From the NCBI GenBank assembly GCA_905221385.1, contig CAJNCV010000009.1:1-64000 (forward strand): a stretch of DNA of 64,000 nt, read 5' to 3'. Position numbers and translations under genes: made by a program. The notes beneath the pieces were generated by a model that had not been told where the DNA came from, ran no database searches, and was given only the letters and a program-made list of their open reading frames with translations. Origin of the DNA: a bacterium (GTDB lineage: Bacteria > Bacillota > Bacilli > Lactobacillales > Streptococcaceae). Positions 19,361-28,928 of this stretch are shown piece after piece (position 1 is the first letter of the stretch; every line of letters starts with the position of its first letter).

Positions 19361-19385
19361 TAGATTCCTCCAGAAGGGTTTCCCC

Positions 19386-20234
19386 TTATTTATTGATTTT
19401 TTTATTTTTTAGTTTCAAGTATCGTTGCTTAGGAGAGATAAAGAAACTGATTAAAAAGAAGCTGGCGGATGTGAGCACGATACTGGATCCTGCTGCGAGA
19501 TTGAAGCTGTAGCCGATAAAGAGTCCCAAGACAGAAGCGGTTGCTCCTAGGGTTGATGAAAGAAAAATCATGCTCTTTAGGCTATTAGCATAAAGATAAG
19601 CCGTCGCAGCTGGGGTGATCAACATGGCCACGATAAGAATGGTTCCAACACTTTGCATGGCGGTGACGGACACAAGGGTCAAGAGCACCATGAGCAGATA
19701 GTGGTAGAAATTGACGGGCATTCCCATGGCTTTAGCCAAAAGCTCGTCAAAGGATGTAATCAATAGTTGTTTAAAGAAAATCCCGATAATCAAGAGAATC
19801 AATGCCCCCACACCAATGGTGATCCACATGTCCGCATCTTGGACAGCGAGGATATTCCCAAAAAGGATATGAAAGAGGTCTGTCGAACTCTTGGCAACAC
19901 TAATCAAGATGACACCTAAGGCTAAGAAAGATGAAAAGGTAATACCAATGGCAGTGTCACTCTTGATGATAGAGTTTCCCTTGATGTAGGTAATGATGAT
20001 GGAAGCCATCAAACCAAAGATAATGGCTCCAATAAAGAAATCAATTCCCAGGATAAAGGAAAGGGCTACGCCAGGCAAAACTGCGTGAGAAATGGCATCT
20101 CCCATGAGAGACATACCACGTAGGATGATAAAACATCCCACAGCACCAGCAACAACTCCGATGACAATAGCTGTGATCAAGGCGTTTTGTAGGAAATGGA
20201 AATTTTGCAATCCATCGATAAATTCTGCTATCAT
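19386..20234 (-). CDS. psaC: Manganese ABC transporter permease PsaC
   Basis: 282 residues, an ABC-3 family permease with about eight membrane segments. It forms the channel for manganese delivered by PsaA. Recognisable features are [28 protein letters not shown] near the N-terminus, the EAA-like loop region, and a Lys-rich C-terminal tail. Its start overlaps the psaB stop by 4 bases, and psaA follows after 25 bases. Confidence 0.96.
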   Translation of the reverse strand: MIAEFIDGLQNFHFLQNALITAIVIGVVAGAVGCFIILRGMSLMGDAISHAVLPGVALSFILGIDFFIGAIIFGLMASIIITYIKGNSIIKSDTAIGITFSSFLALGVILISVAKSSTDLFHILFGNILAVQDADMWITIGVGALILLIIGIFFKQLLITSFDELLAKAMGMPVNFYHYLLMVLLTLVSVTAMQSVGTILIVAMLITPAATAYLYANSLKSMIFLSSTLGATASVLGLFIGYSFNLAAGSSIVLTSASFFLISFFISPKQRYLKLKNKKINK

Positions 20235-20953
20235 AGGCCACCTCCATTGAAAAAGAGTTTGCTACCGTAGGTCTTTTTGAGATTAGCCTCGGTAAAGGTT
20301 TCTTCGGTCGGACCAAGGTCTATTAATTCTCGATTGAGAAGCAAAACTTGGTCGAAATAATGGGGGACTTTGCTGAGGTCATGATGGACGATGAGAACTG
20401 TTTTACCAGCTTTTTTAAGATCTCTCAGTGTATTCATGATAATCTCTTCACTAACCGAGTCAATCCCGACAAATGGCTCATCTAGAAAGATGTAGTCTGC
20501 CTCCTGCACTAAGCAACGGGCAATCAACACACGTTGGAATTGTCCTCCTGAGAGCTGGCTGATTTGGCGATCAGCATAGTCTGAAAGTCCAACGATTTCA
20601 AGTGCATCTGCCACTTTTTTCCAGTGGCTGGCTTTTAAGGTGTGAAAGAGTGGGATGGATGGATAGAGTCCCAGAGAGACGCATTCCTTGACCTTGATAG
20701 GGAAATTGTAGTCGATATGGATTTTTTGCTCGACATAGGCAACTCGATTTAAAGATTTCTTGACTTCTTTATCGTCGAGAAAGGCCTGACCTTCATGTGG
20801 GATAATTCCCAACATACCTTTTAATAAAGTTGATTTTCCAGCACCATTTGGACCAATAATTCCGGTAATAGTTGGTCCGTGGAGCACTAGTGAAATATCC
20901 TTTAGTGCCAGCGTTTCTTTGTAGGAGACACTGAGGTTTTCGATACGTATCAT
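20231..20953 (-). CDS. psaB: Manganese ABC transporter ATPase PsaB
   Basis: 240 residues. Drives manganese import through PsaC. Walker [10 protein letters not shown] (about residue 36), signature [16 protein letters not shown], Walker [13 protein letters not shown] and switch His (LIVHHDLSK) are all intact. First gene of the operon, preceded by AGGAGG and a well-formed promoter carrying the PsaR-type operator. Confidence 0.96.
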   Translation of the reverse strand: MIRIENLSVSYKETLALKDISLVLHGPTITGIIGPNGAGKSTLLKGMLGIIPHEGQAFLDDKEVKKSLNRVAYVEQKIHIDYNFPIKVKECVSLGLYPSIPLFHTLKASHWKKVADALEIVGLSDYADRQISQLSGGQFQRVLIARCLVQEADYIFLDEPFVGIDSVSEEIIMNTLRDLKKAGKTVLIVHHDLSKVPHYFDQVLLLNRELIDLGPTEETFTEANLKKTYGSKLFFNGGGL

Positions 20954-20977
20954 ACAGTTGTATTCCTCCTATCTTTT

Positions 20978-21013
20978 AATATACCTTAAAAAAAAAATTA
21001 AGTCAAGTTAATT
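20978..21013 (-). promoter_or_regulatory. psaBCA promoter with PsaR operator
   Basis: On the minus strand, TTGACT (-35), a 17-base spacer and TATATT (-10) are followed by psaB. The inverted repeat AATTAACTTGACTTAATT (20996-21013) covers the -35 box and resembles the PsaR/ScaR/SloR operators of oral streptococci. It predicts repression by manganese-loaded PsaR. Binding is inferred from motif similarity recalled from the literature. Confidence 0.85.
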
Positions 21014-21122
21014 TTTGAAAAATTTAAAATAATAACTGAAAAATGAGAGACCGTTTTTAATTGCATTCCCAAGTGTTTTCTGCTAAGCTAAGAATAAGTG
21101 AAAAAATGAAAGCGAGAACAAG

Positions 21123-23015
21123 ATGACACGTTATCAAGATGATTTTTATGATGCAATCAATGGCGAATGGGAAAAAACAGCTGTCATTCCGGCTGACAAA
21201 TCTCGAACAGGTGGGTTTATTGACCTTGATGAGAAAATTGAAGAGTTGATGCTGGCGACTACGGACAAGTGGTTGGCAGGTGAGGATGTTCCAGAGGATG
21301 CTATCCTCGCCAACTTTGTTAAGTACCATCGTATGGTACGTGATTTTGACAAGAGAGAAGCTGATGGGATCAAGCCTGTCCTTCCTCTACTTAAGGAATA
21401 CCAAGACTTGGAGAGCTTCGCAGATTTTACCAGCAAACTGGCAGAGTTTGAACTAGCAGGGAAGCCAAACTTCCTTCCATTTGGTGTATCACCAGACTTT
21501 ATGGATGCCAGAATCAATGTTCTTTGGGCCAGTGCACCGGGAACTATCTTGCCAGATACAACTTACTACGCTGAAGACCATCCTCAGCGTGAGGAGCTCT
21601 TGACTCTTTGGAAGGAAAGTACTACGAATCTTCTCAAAGCCTATGATTTTTCAGATGAGGAAATCGCAGACTTACTAGAGAAACGATTAGAATTGGACCG
21701 TCGAGTTGCAGCTGTGGTGCTTTCTAACGAAGAAAGTTCAGAATATGCTAAACTCTACCATCCATACGCTTATGAAGATTTCAAGAAATTTGCCCCTGAC
21801 CTACCTTTGGATGATTTCTTCCAAGCAGTGATTGGACAAACTCCAGACAAGGTTATCGTAGACGAGGAACGTTTCTGGCAAGCAGCAGAGCAATTCTATA
21901 GTGAAGAAGTGTGGCCTCTACTTAAAGCAACCTTGATTTTGGGTGTGGTCAATCTCTCAACTAGCTACCTCACAGACGAGATTCGTGTCTTGTCAGGTGC
22001 TTATGGTCGTTCCCTTTCAGGTGTTCCAGAAGCTCAGGACAAGGTCAAGGCAGCTTATCACTTGGCCCAAGGTCCTTTCAAGCAGGCTCTTGGTCTCTGG
22101 TATGCGCATGAAAAATTCTCCCCAGAAGCTAAGGCAGACGTAGAGAAAAAAGTAACGACAATGATTGACGTTTATAAGGAACGCTTGGCTAAGAACGACT
22201 GGCTCACACCTAAAACGCGAGACAAGGCCATTGTCAAACTTAATGTCATCAAGCCTTATATCGGTTATCCAGAGGAATTGCCAGAACGCTACAAGAACAA
22301 AGTAGTGGACGAAACTGCCAGTCTCTTTGAGAATGCCCTAGCCTTTGCGCGTGTGGAAATCAAGCACAGCTGGAGCAAGTGGAACCAACCGGTTGACTAC
22401 AAGGAGTGGGGGATGCCTGCTCACATGGTCAATGCCTACTACAATCCTCAGAAGAACTTGATTGTCTTCCCAGCTGCCATTTTACAGGCTCCATTCTATG
22501 ATTTGCATCAGTCGTCTTCTGCCAACTACGGTGGGATTGGTGCTGTTATTGCTCACGAGATTTCTCACGCCTTTGACACAAATGGTGCGTCCTTTGATGA
22601 AAATGGTAGTCTCAAGGATTGGTGGACAGAGAGTGACTATGCTGCCTTTAAAGAAAAAACGCAGAAAGTTATCGACCAGTTTGATGGGCAAGAATCTTAC
22701 GGTGCAACGATCAACGGAAAACTAACTGTATCAGAAAACGTTGCTGACTTGGGCGGGATTGCTGCAGCCCTTGAAGCGGCCAAGAGAGAACCAGACTTCT
22801 CAGCTGAAGAATTTTTCCACAACTTTGCTCGTATCTGGCGCATGAAAGGCCGTCCAGAATTGATGAAACTTATGGCCAGTGTCGATGTGCACGCGCCTGC
22901 TAAACTCCGTGTCAATGTGCAAGTGCCAAACTTCGATGACTTCTTTACAACCTATGATGTCAAAGAAGGTGATGGCATGTGGCGTGCACCAGAGGATCGT
23001 GTGATTATTTGGTAA
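21123..23015 (+). CDS. pepO: M13-family zinc endopeptidase PepO
   Basis: 630 residues, a neprilysin/oligopeptidase O homologue. The zinc site HEISHAFD is at about residue 478 and the third-ligand motif ENVADLGG about 60 residues later; the substrate-binding NAYYNPQKN(L)I segment precedes the active site. No signal peptide or membrane segment is visible, as in the streptococcal PepO proteins, which degrade peptides and can also appear at the cell surface. It is divergent from psaB across about 170 bases. Confidence 0.97.
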   Translation: MTRYQDDFYDAINGEWEKTAVIPADKSRTGGFIDLDEKIEELMLATTDKWLAGEDVPEDAILANFVKYHRMVRDFDKREADGIKPVLPLLKEYQDLESFADFTSKLAEFELAGKPNFLPFGVSPDFMDARINVLWASAPGTILPDTTYYAEDHPQREELLTLWKESTTNLLKAYDFSDEEIADLLEKRLELDRRVAAVVLSNEESSEYAKLYHPYAYEDFKKFAPDLPLDDFFQAVIGQTPDKVIVDEERFWQAAEQFYSEEVWPLLKATLILGVVNLSTSYLTDEIRVLSGAYGRSLSGVPEAQDKVKAAYHLAQGPFKQALGLWYAHEKFSPEAKADVEKKVTTMIDVYKERLAKNDWLTPKTRDKAIVKLNVIKPYIGYPEELPERYKNKVVDETASLFENALAFARVEIKHSWSKWNQPVDYKEWGMPAHMVNAYYNPQKNLIVFPAAILQAPFYDLHQSSSANYGGIGAVIAHEISHAFDTNGASFDENGSLKDWWTESDYAAFKEKTQKVIDQFDGQESYGATINGKLTVSENVADLGGIAAALEAAKREPDFSAEEFFHNFARIWRMKGRPELMKLMASVDVHAPAKLRVNVQVPNFDDFFTTYDVKEGDGMWRAPEDRVIIW

Positions 23016-23051
23016 GAGTGTTCTATTAAGAGATTCCGTTAAACAAGGATT

Positions 23052-23088
23052 CAGAAAGTACATGCTAAAGTGTACTTTCTGATTTTTT
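23052..23088 (+). terminator. pepO terminator
   Basis: The 11-bp stem CAGAAAGTACA / TGTACTTTCTG is followed by ATTTTTT, about 35 bases after the pepO stop. Confidence 0.9.
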
Positions 23089-23137
23089 GAGTAAATTGCT
23101 AATTTTAGAATACTTAGAATGAAAATAATGAGGGAAC

Positions 23138-23902
23138 ATGAAGAAATATTGGATGATGATGATCGTAGCTCTTTGCCTTCCAATTTTGGCATCTTGTGGA
23201 GGGAACCAAAGTAGAGACAATATAGAAACGTCAACTACAGTATCCACTTCATTTAAAGAAGATCAAAAGGATATGTCCAAAAAATCAGATGGCGAAAGTA
23301 GCACTAACTCTTTCACAGAGTCAACATCTGCTACTATCGAAAACAAAAATAGGCAAGGACAAGAGCTCTATAAAGAAGTTCTTGAACGTTACAAGCGTTA
23401 TGAATCCCTCTTAACGCAAGGAAAGGGAGAAGAGTTGCAAAAAGAGCTGAAGGAGAACAAAGTTTCCCCAGAGGAGTTCAGCTATATTTTCACATTAAGC
23501 ACCTATGAAAAGCCAGTGATTCCAGAATATGTTTTTTCGGATTTGAACAAAGATGGACAGGATGAATTGCTAATTGGGAATGGGCAATATCTTACAGCAG
23601 TCTATTATTTGGAAAATCAAAAACCGACATTGCTTCACACAGGCTACGCAGCATCTGCAGGTGGTTTTCGATCTAGTTTAAGTCTCTATGAAAATGGTCA
23701 AGTCAGCTATGCAAATTGGCATTCGACTTCTACAGAAATGGATTTAACTCTTTATTCTTTGAATAAAAATGGCGTAAAGATAGTGAAAGAAATGACTCTT
23801 AAAATTAGTGGAAATGAAAAAGTTGCCCAAGTTTTAGAGGTTTCTTCTGAAGAGCTTGACCTGACTAAATTTGAATGGAAAGCCTTTGAATCAGTCAATT
23901 AG
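23138..23902 (+). CDS. Putative lipoprotein of unknown function
   Basis: 254 residues. Lipoprotein signal peptide with lipobox LASC (Cys near residue 21). A Ser/Thr/Glu-rich linker (about 25-70) and a C-terminal domain follow. The segment VFSDLNKDGQDELLIGNG (about 137-155) resembles a calcium-binding Asp-rich loop of FG-GAP/EF-hand type. It is probably anchored outside the membrane. No partner gene is evident: it is bounded by the pepO terminator and its own terminator. Function not assigned. Confidence 0.75.
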   Translation: MKKYWMMMIVALCLPILASCGGNQSRDNIETSTTVSTSFKEDQKDMSKKSDGESSTNSFTESTSATIENKNRQGQELYKEVLERYKRYESLLTQGKGEELQKELKENKVSPEEFSYIFTLSTYEKPVIPEYVFSDLNKDGQDELLIGNGQYLTAVYYLENQKPTLLHTGYAASAGGFRSSLSLYENGQVSYANWHSTSTEMDLTLYSLNKNGVKIVKEMTLKISGNEKVAQVLEVSSEELDLTKFEWKAFESVN

Positions 23903-23966
23903 TTTTGAATTAACTTTTATAGTTCGTATTTTCTTCTACTTGATAAGGATTGATACATAAAAATCG

Positions 23967-23993
23967 AACCAAGGATGTTATCCTTGGTTTTTT
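23967..23993 (+). terminator. Terminator between lipoprotein and convergent hydrolase genes
   Basis: The 10-bp stem AACCAAGGAT / ATCCTTGGTT with a GTT loop is followed by TTTTG. Its A-rich upstream side means it may act in both directions. Confidence 0.88.
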
Positions 23994-23998
23994 GCTTG

Positions 23999-24628
23999 CT
24001 AGAAAAAGGGATTAAAGGTCTTTTCGTGAGCGATAGTCGTAGCTGGACCATGCCCAGGATAGACATCGTAGTTAGGAAGAGTAAAGAGTTGCGTCTGAAT
24101 GCTATGGAGAAGTTGTTCCGTGCTACCAGTAGGAAGATCGGTCCGTCCGATGGTTTCGCGGAAAAGAGCATCTCCCGTCAAGACTAGATGAGCATCAGGA
24201 AAGACGATAGAAACACCGCCAATAGAGTGCCCTGGGGTTGGTAGAACTGTAAAACGAAATTCCTCAAGCTGGTATTCCTCGTGAAAGAGAAAGGTGTGTT
24301 CTGCTGGTTTTGCGACCACATTTGCCAGATCATCATGACGAGGGAGACCAGAGAGATTATCTACAGGTGTATAAAGCCAAGATGCTTCACTCTCTGCTAC
24401 ATAAACTGGAGGATTTCCAAAAGTTTCACGAACCAAGTCCAGACTCATAATATGGTCGTAGTGGGTGTGGGTCAGGAGAATAGCACAGACTGGTTTGTTG
24501 ATTTTTTCAATAGTCTTGCGGATAGCTTCCCAATGGCTACCTGGGTCAACCACAAGCAGGTGTTGGTCTCCTTCTAGGTAGTAGGTGTTTTCATAAGCAA
24601 CGGGATTCACGGTTTTATGGATTTTCAT
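23999..24628 (-). CDS. Metallo-beta-lactamase-fold hydrolase (glyoxalase II-like)
   Basis: 209 residues. The zinc-binding motif THTHYDHI (about residues 53-60) is typical of the family. Further ligand regions are TPGHSIGGVSI, LTGDALFRETIGRTD and YPGHGPATTI. The GRTD signature resembles glyoxalase II-like enzymes, which hydrolyse thioesters, but the substrate is unknown. Leftward, single gene, convergent with the lipoprotein. In pneumococcus a homologue lies near pepO and relA, in keeping with the arrangement here. Confidence 0.9.
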   Translation of the reverse strand: MKIHKTVNPVAYENTYYLEGDQHLLVVDPGSHWEAIRKTIEKINKPVCAILLTHTHYDHIMSLDLVRETFGNPPVYVAESEASWLYTPVDNLSGLPRHDDLANVVAKPAEHTFLFHEEYQLEEFRFTVLPTPGHSIGGVSIVFPDAHLVLTGDALFRETIGRTDLPTGSTEQLLHSIQTQLFTLPNYDVYPGHGPATTIAHEKTFNPFF

Positions 24629-24733
24629 AGGATTTCCTCTTTTAAAGAATGTGCTGATATCAGTATAACACAGAAGAGAAGTCTTAGGGTGTTAGAAGAT
24701 CCGTCTTTTTTGATTAATGGGCTGCTATCTTTA

Positions 24734-24776
24734 GTTTCATTTTAAACTATCATAATTAAAAGTTTCAAAATGAAAC
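24734..24776. promoter_or_regulatory. Pair of near-identical palindromes in a 440-base gap
   Basis: Within 24629-25068, which holds no gene I can support, lie GTTTCATTTTAAACT (24734-24748) and AGTTTCAAAATGAAAC (24761-24776). Each is a palindrome built on GTTTCA/TGAAAC and together they form a long inverted repeat. They could be operator sites for the leftward hydrolase gene or a cruciform. The rest of the gap is AT-rich with no clear promoter assignment. Confidence 0.4.
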
Positions 24777-25001
24777 CAGTCCACTTAAGTAAAAACATCA
24801 TCAATACTGAACTTTTTGGTTTTTAAATTCTTAGTGCTACTAGTTAATCATTACTGAGTAGAAAAGAGTAGCAAAAAAATGAGCTGTCTACAAATATTAG
24901 AATTGTCTATTTAATTTTTTTGAACATTATCTCTAAGGCTTTTTCCTGTTGACAATACCTTTTAGCGAAAATTGGGAAGCGTGTTTAGAATCCGATCTAC
25001 A

Positions 25002-25031
25002 AAAAAAGAGGACATTTACGGTCCTCTTTTT
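25002..25031 (-). terminator. Terminator of the envelope-stress operon
   Basis: The stem AAAAAGAGGAC / GTCCTCTTTTT has poly-A and poly-T on both flanks, about 37 bases downstream of the csbD stop on the minus strand. Confidence 0.88.
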
Positions 25032-25068
25032 GACTACTATAGATAAATAGGTCAATTAACGTTTAGCC

Positions 25069-25272
25069 TTATTTTTCATCTTTGTGAAGCATGTTTTTAA
25101 CACCTTCAATAGCGCCTTCGACAGCGTCTTTAGCATCTTCAGCAACTTCTTTTACTTTAGATACAACTTTTTCAGCTGCACCTTCTTTTTCCATTTTTTC
25201 ATCGCCGATCATTTTGCCGACACCCTCTTTAATGGAACCTTTTGCTTGATTTAGTTTTTCTTCTGTTGACAT
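25069..25272 (-). CDS. CsbD-family stress protein
   Basis: 67 residues, highly charged and helical. [26 protein letters not shown] is the CsbD signature. Members are small general-stress proteins of unknown mechanism. Last gene of the leftward glsB-amaP-DUF2273-asp23-csbD cluster, 41 bases after asp23, with a good ribosome site (GGGAGG). Closed by a terminator. Confidence 0.9.
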   Translation of the reverse strand: MSTEEKLNQAKGSIKEGVGKMIGDEKMEKEGAAEKVVSKVKEVAEDAKDAVEGAIEGVKNMLHKDEK

Positions 25273-25313
25273 GATTCTGCCTCCCTTAAATTTATTGATT
25301 TTGACAAGATGAA

Positions 25314-25898
25314 TTAGTGTACGCGAGCATTTTCCTTTGTTTCGCCTTTAACGGCTTCAACACCTTCGCCTACTTTTTCTTGAACAGCAGCAACACCTGA
25401 ACCGATACCAGATTTCACTTTTTCAAATTGTTCTGAAGCAAATTCTCCTGTTGAAGAAGCCACGTCAGTTACTCGGTCTTGAAGGCTAACTGAATCTGCT
25501 TCATGCTGTTCCTTCGTTTTGATATCAACAACATTCACATTGACTTCAACAACTTCTAGATCAGTCATTTTTGTAACTTGTGATACGACAACATCTTTGA
25601 TTTCTTTGTACAAAGCAGGAACATTCTTTTGGTATTCAACAACAACGTTCAAGTCAACTGCAACTTGTTCTTTCCCAACTTCAACATTGACACCATGAGT
25701 GACATTATCTGTATTGATAATTTTTTCTGTTAGGTTAGAGAAGAAACCTCCATCAACACCCAATAGTCCAGATACTTTTTCAAGTGAAAGACCAATGATT
25801 TTTTGGATTACTTTGTCTTCATAAGTGAGTTCCCCTTTAACATCTTGAGAAACAACAGCGACATCTTTTTTTTCTACATTTTTATCTACGTTTGACAT
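25314..25898 (-). CDS. Asp23/Gls24-family envelope stress protein
   Basis: 194 residues. The Asp23 domain ([31 protein letters not shown] to [13 protein letters not shown], about 18-135) is followed by a helical repeat-like C-terminus. In Staphylococcus, Asp23 is tethered to the membrane by AmaP and influences cell-wall stress responses; Gls24 is the enterococcal/streptococcal counterpart. AmaP and a DUF2273 protein are encoded just upstream, so the same complex is likely here. Confidence 0.93.
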   Translation of the reverse strand: MSNVDKNVEKKDVAVVSQDVKGELTYEDKVIQKIIGLSLEKVSGLLGVDGGFFSNLTEKIINTDNVTHGVNVEVGKEQVAVDLNVVVEYQKNVPALYKEIKDVVVSQVTKMTDLEVVEVNVNVVDIKTKEQHEADSVSLQDRVTDVASSTGEFASEQFEKVKSGIGSGVAAVQEKVGEGVEAVKGETKENARVH

Positions 25899-25909
25899 AC
25901 GAGACTCCT

Positions 25910-26080
25910 TTATTTATTTAAATATTTTTCCTTAACATAGTATCCAGCAAATGCTCCTAGGGCTCCACAAATTAGTACAAATAGTGTTTTGAAAAAGCCA
26001 AAGGATAAGATAAAGCAAGCGAGAATGACACCTACTAGACCTGCAATAATTGGATACTGATATTTTTTAAACCATTCCAT
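25910..26080 (-). CDS. DUF2273 small membrane protein
   Basis: 56 residues, beginning MEWFKKYQYPIIAGLVGVIL and ending YVKEKYLNK. Two hydrophobic segments (about 10-27 and 31-46) flank a short turn. DUF2273 proteins accompany Asp23 and AmaP in Firmicute envelope-stress operons. It lies between amaP (11-base gap) and asp23 (11-base gap), in the same orientation, with a ribosome site (GGAAGT) upstream. Confidence 0.9.
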   Translation of the reverse strand: MEWFKKYQYPIIAGLVGVILACFILSFGFFKTLFVLICGALGAFAGYYVKEKYLNK

Positions 26081-26091
26081 ATTTTACTTCC

Positions 26092-26655
26092 TTACTTCAC
26101 ACGACTAACAGTCTTTTTGGTCGTTTTTTGAGGTTCAACTTCTTTTACTTTAACTTCAAGTTTTACCTCACGTTCAATACCAAAGAACCGCTTTAATCCA
26201 TGAGTTATTTCATTCTGAATGAATTGGCATCTACTCGAGATGTTTTCTGAAGGAAGAATTGTGCCTTCAACATAAACGAAACATTTATTTTTGCGGCTAT
26301 TTACTTGGACTTTAGGATCTTTCATAAATCTATGATCAATCACTAAGCAGCGAACAAAGCTTTCGATAGCCGAATTTCTAAGTTTTAACGTATCTTTTTT
26401 TTCTGCTAGCTGAATTTCTAAATATTGTTTAGGATAGAAGAGTATCACTAATATTAGAATTAAAACTAAAGCAGATAGGACAAGTATTCCCCAAAAGATA
26501 TATCTAGAAATTACGAATTCAAGATAAAGCTGTCTCCAGCTAAATAATTGAATTCCTAAATCACTGACTTCATGATAATCTATGAGAATAGGAAGGAAAA
26601 TAGTCAAGATTAAAATACAGAAAATAAGTAACAATATTTTCTTTGATTTTGACAT
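26092..26655 (-). CDS. amaP: Alkaline-shock membrane anchor protein AmaP
   Basis: 187 residues. Two N-terminal membrane segments (KILLLIFCILILTIFLPIL and YIFWGILVLSALVLILILVILF) and a cytoplasmic Asp23-like region (about 95-170), ending in a basic tail. AmaP anchors Asp23 at the membrane. I chose ATG 26655 because AAAGGA is spaced correctly before it; the frame extends five codons further. Context with DUF2273, Asp23 and GlsB supports the call. Confidence 0.88.
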   Translation of the reverse strand: MSKSKKILLLIFCILILTIFLPILIDYHEVSDLGIQLFSWRQLYLEFVISRYIFWGILVLSALVLILILVILFYPKQYLEIQLAEKKDTLKLRNSAIESFVRCLVIDHRFMKDPKVQVNSRKNKCFVYVEGTILPSENISSRCQFIQNEITHGLKRFFGIEREVKLEVKVKEVEPQKTTKKTVSRVK

Positions 26656-26749
26656 ATTAAATCCTTTCAATAAAAAGTTTTAAACTATAATCTTACCCGT
26701 CTAAAATATTTTAAATTATAGCTCAGCACTTATGTCTACTAGGTGAATT

Positions 26750-26986
26750 TTATTTTTTTCCTAGTAGGAATGAAACGACAGCAACAACAATCACTGCACC
26801 TGCAATTGAAGGAATAATAGACATTCCAGCTAAGGAAGGACCCCAACTTCCAAAAAGTGATTGCCCTACAGACGAACCGATAAGACCTGCAAAGATGTTA
26901 GCAATTATTCCCATTGAACCACCTTTTTTAGTGATTGCACCTGCGATGAGACCGATAAGACCTCCTACAATAATAGACCACAACAT
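26750..26986 (-). CDS. GlsB/YeaQ/YmgE-family stress membrane protein
   Basis: 78 residues with three hydrophobic, Gly-rich segments (WSIIVGGLIGLIAGAI; GIIANIFAGLIGSSVG; IPSIAGAVIVVAVVSFLLG), the 'transglycosylase-associated' family. GlsB is linked to bile and envelope stress in enterococci. First gene of the leftward stress operon, with ribosome site AGGAGG. It is divergent from mgrA across about 300 bases. Confidence 0.9.
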   Translation of the reverse strand: MLWSIIVGGLIGLIAGAITKKGGSMGIIANIFAGLIGSSVGQSLFGSWGPSLAGMSIIPSIAGAVIVVAVVSFLLGKK

Positions 26987-27217
26987 AGTGTATCCTCCTT
27001 TTCTATTTCTAAATCAAAGAATCAATTTCTTTGATTGAACTAATTATATACTATCTCAACTTGGAAACATAATAGTTCGTCTTAAAAACCGTACTGTAAA
27101 CATGTACTCTAGATACAGATAAATAAGAAAAGCTTGATTCTACTGAGTTTCTAGGTTATGAAGCGAGTCTTTTCATAGCAAGCAAAAGTCGTTGTAAGAG
27201 GATAAATACACTCTATG

Positions 27218-27226
27218 TGGTATAAT
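27218..27226 (+). promoter_or_regulatory. Extended -10 promoter of mgrA
   Basis: TGG-TATAAT, an extended -10 element without a well-placed -35 box, about 57 bases before the mgrA start. It lies in the divergent region 26987-27282 shared with the GlsB operon; no other feature was identified there. Confidence 0.6.
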
Positions 27227-27282
27227 TGCATGAAGATTGAAAGACAATCATTTAGTTTATTATAAAGAAAGAAAAGTTATAC

Positions 27283-28764
27283 ATGAGAGATTTATTATCG
27301 AAAAAAAGTCACAGACAATTAGAATTATTAGAATTACTATTTGAAAACAAACGCTGGTTTCATATTTCAGAACTAGCAGAATTATTGCACTGCACAGAAC
27401 GTTCTGTAAAAGATGACTTGTCCCATGTCAGATCTTCTTTTCCTGACTTGATATTTCATTCCTCAACAAATGGTATCCGTATCATTAATACCGATGATAG
27501 TGATATTGAGATGGTCTATCATCATTTTTTTAAGCATTCAACTCACTTTTCAATTTTAGAATTTATCTTCTTTAATGAAGGATGTGATGCAGAGAATATT
27601 TGCAAAGAGTTTTATATCAGTTCTTCCTCTCTTTACCGTATCATCCGTCATATTAATAAAATCATTAAGAAACAATATCGTTTTGAAATTAGCCTCAATC
27701 CAGTTCGAATCACTGGAAATGAGATTGATATCCGTTACTTTTTTGCCCAGTATTTTTCAGAGAAATATTATTTCCTCGAATGGCCATTTGAAGATTTTTC
27801 AGTAGAACCCTTGTGTAAGATGTTAGCACTGGTCTATAAAGAAACTGCATTCCCTGTCAATTTCGCAACTCAAAGAATGTTAAAATTGCTTCTGGTCACA
27901 AATTTATATCGCATAAAGCTTGGTCATTTCATGGAAGTTGAGAGAGATTCTTTTAGTAATCAATTGTTGGAATCGTTCATGCAGGCAGAAGAAATCGAGG
28001 ACATTGTAGCGAGCTTTGATTCTGAATATCAGATCTCTCTGAATAAAGAAGTGCTAGGTCAACTGTTTGTATCCTATTTTCAAAAAATGTTTTTCATAGA
28101 TGAAGAAGTATTTCTCAACCATGCAAAAACAGACAGCTATGTGAAAAAATCGTATCAGTTATTGGGAGATTTAGTGGATCAGGTATCAAGAGAGTATAAT
28201 CTCCAAGTAGACAATAAAGAGAATCTGATTTGGCATCTGCATAATACTGCACATCTGCATCGTCAGGAATTATCGACAGAGTTTATCCTATTTGATCAAA
28301 AAGGCAATACAATCAAGAACTTTCAAAATATTTTCCCTCGATTCGTTTCAGAGGTGAAGGAAGGGATTGAACACTATCTAGAGACTTTGGATATGGATCG
28401 TAGTTTAATGAAAGTCAATCATTTATCCTATACTTTTATCACCCATAGCAAACACTTAGTGCTAAATCTTTTACAAAACCAACCTAAATTAAAGGTTTTG
28501 GTTATGAGTAATTTTGATCAGTATCATGCAAAATCAGTAGCAGAGACACTTTCTTACTATTGCAGCAACAATTTTGAACTGGAAGTTTGGAGTGAATTAG
28601 AGTTATCACTTGAGTCTCTAAAGGAATCACCTTACGACATCATTATTTCTAATTTTATTATTCCTCCTATTGAAAATAAGAGACTGATCTATTCCAATAA
28701 TGTCAATACAGTCGCTCTCATCTCTTTGCTTAACGCAATGATGTTTATTCGATTAGACGAATAA
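27283..28764 (+). CDS. mgrA: Mga-family virulence/stress regulator MgrA
   Basis: 493 residues. N-terminal winged helices (LLELLFENKRWFHISELAELLHCTERSVKDDLSHV, about 14-48, and ICKEFYISSSSLYRIIRHINKII, about 106-128), a central PRD-like region (about 170-390) and a C-terminal EIIB-like part (KVLVMSNFDQYHAKSVAETLSYYCSNNFELEVWSELELS). This is the architecture of Mga/AtxA regulators. Sequence and the adjacent Gls24 operon match pneumococcal MgrA, known as a repressor of the rlrA pilus islet. No pilus genes are in this window, so its targets here are unknown. Confidence 0.93.
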   Translation: MRDLLSKKSHRQLELLELLFENKRWFHISELAELLHCTERSVKDDLSHVRSSFPDLIFHSSTNGIRIINTDDSDIEMVYHHFFKHSTHFSILEFIFFNEGCDAENICKEFYISSSSLYRIIRHINKIIKKQYRFEISLNPVRITGNEIDIRYFFAQYFSEKYYFLEWPFEDFSVEPLCKMLALVYKETAFPVNFATQRMLKLLLVTNLYRIKLGHFMEVERDSFSNQLLESFMQAEEIEDIVASFDSEYQISLNKEVLGQLFVSYFQKMFFIDEEVFLNHAKTDSYVKKSYQLLGDLVDQVSREYNLQVDNKENLIWHLHNTAHLHRQELSTEFILFDQKGNTIKNFQNIFPRFVSEVKEGIEHYLETLDMDRSLMKVNHLSYTFITHSKHLVLNLLQNQPKLKVLVMSNFDQYHAKSVAETLSYYCSNNFELEVWSELELSLESLKESPYDIIISNFIIPPIENKRLIYSNNVNTVALISLLNAMMFIRLDE

Positions 28765-28773
28765 CTAAGAATA

Positions 28774-28806
28774 ACAAAAAAACGCTACGTAGTGTTTTTT
28801 GTTTTA
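28774..28806 (+). terminator. mgrA terminator
   Basis: The inverted repeat ACAAAAAAACGCTAC / GTAGTGTTTTTTGT lies 10 bases after the mgrA stop. Confidence 0.85.
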
Positions 28807-28874
28807 TAAGAAAAGAATTTCCTCTATACTCGACTCAGAATATCCTAAAAATCTTGTCATGTTTTTGTTTGGAG

Positions 28875-28928
28875 CAAGCAAAAAAGCCTTGATCTCAAGG
28901 CTTTTCCTGTTGTATCTAGATGCCCCCT
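28875..28928. repeat. Left attachment-site-like repeat of the tRNA-Lys island
   Basis: 54 bases aligning with 35036-35090. Shared blocks include CAAGCAAAAAA, CCTTGAT, CAAGGCTTTT, CTGTT and TAGATGCCCCCT. The last block equals the 3' end of tRNA-Lys (AGGGGGCA on the minus strand), and the similarity stops there. A duplicated tRNA tail plus terminator is the classic footprint of tyrosine-integrase insertion. The copies differ at several positions, so the insertion is old or the copies come from different events. Confidence 0.75.
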
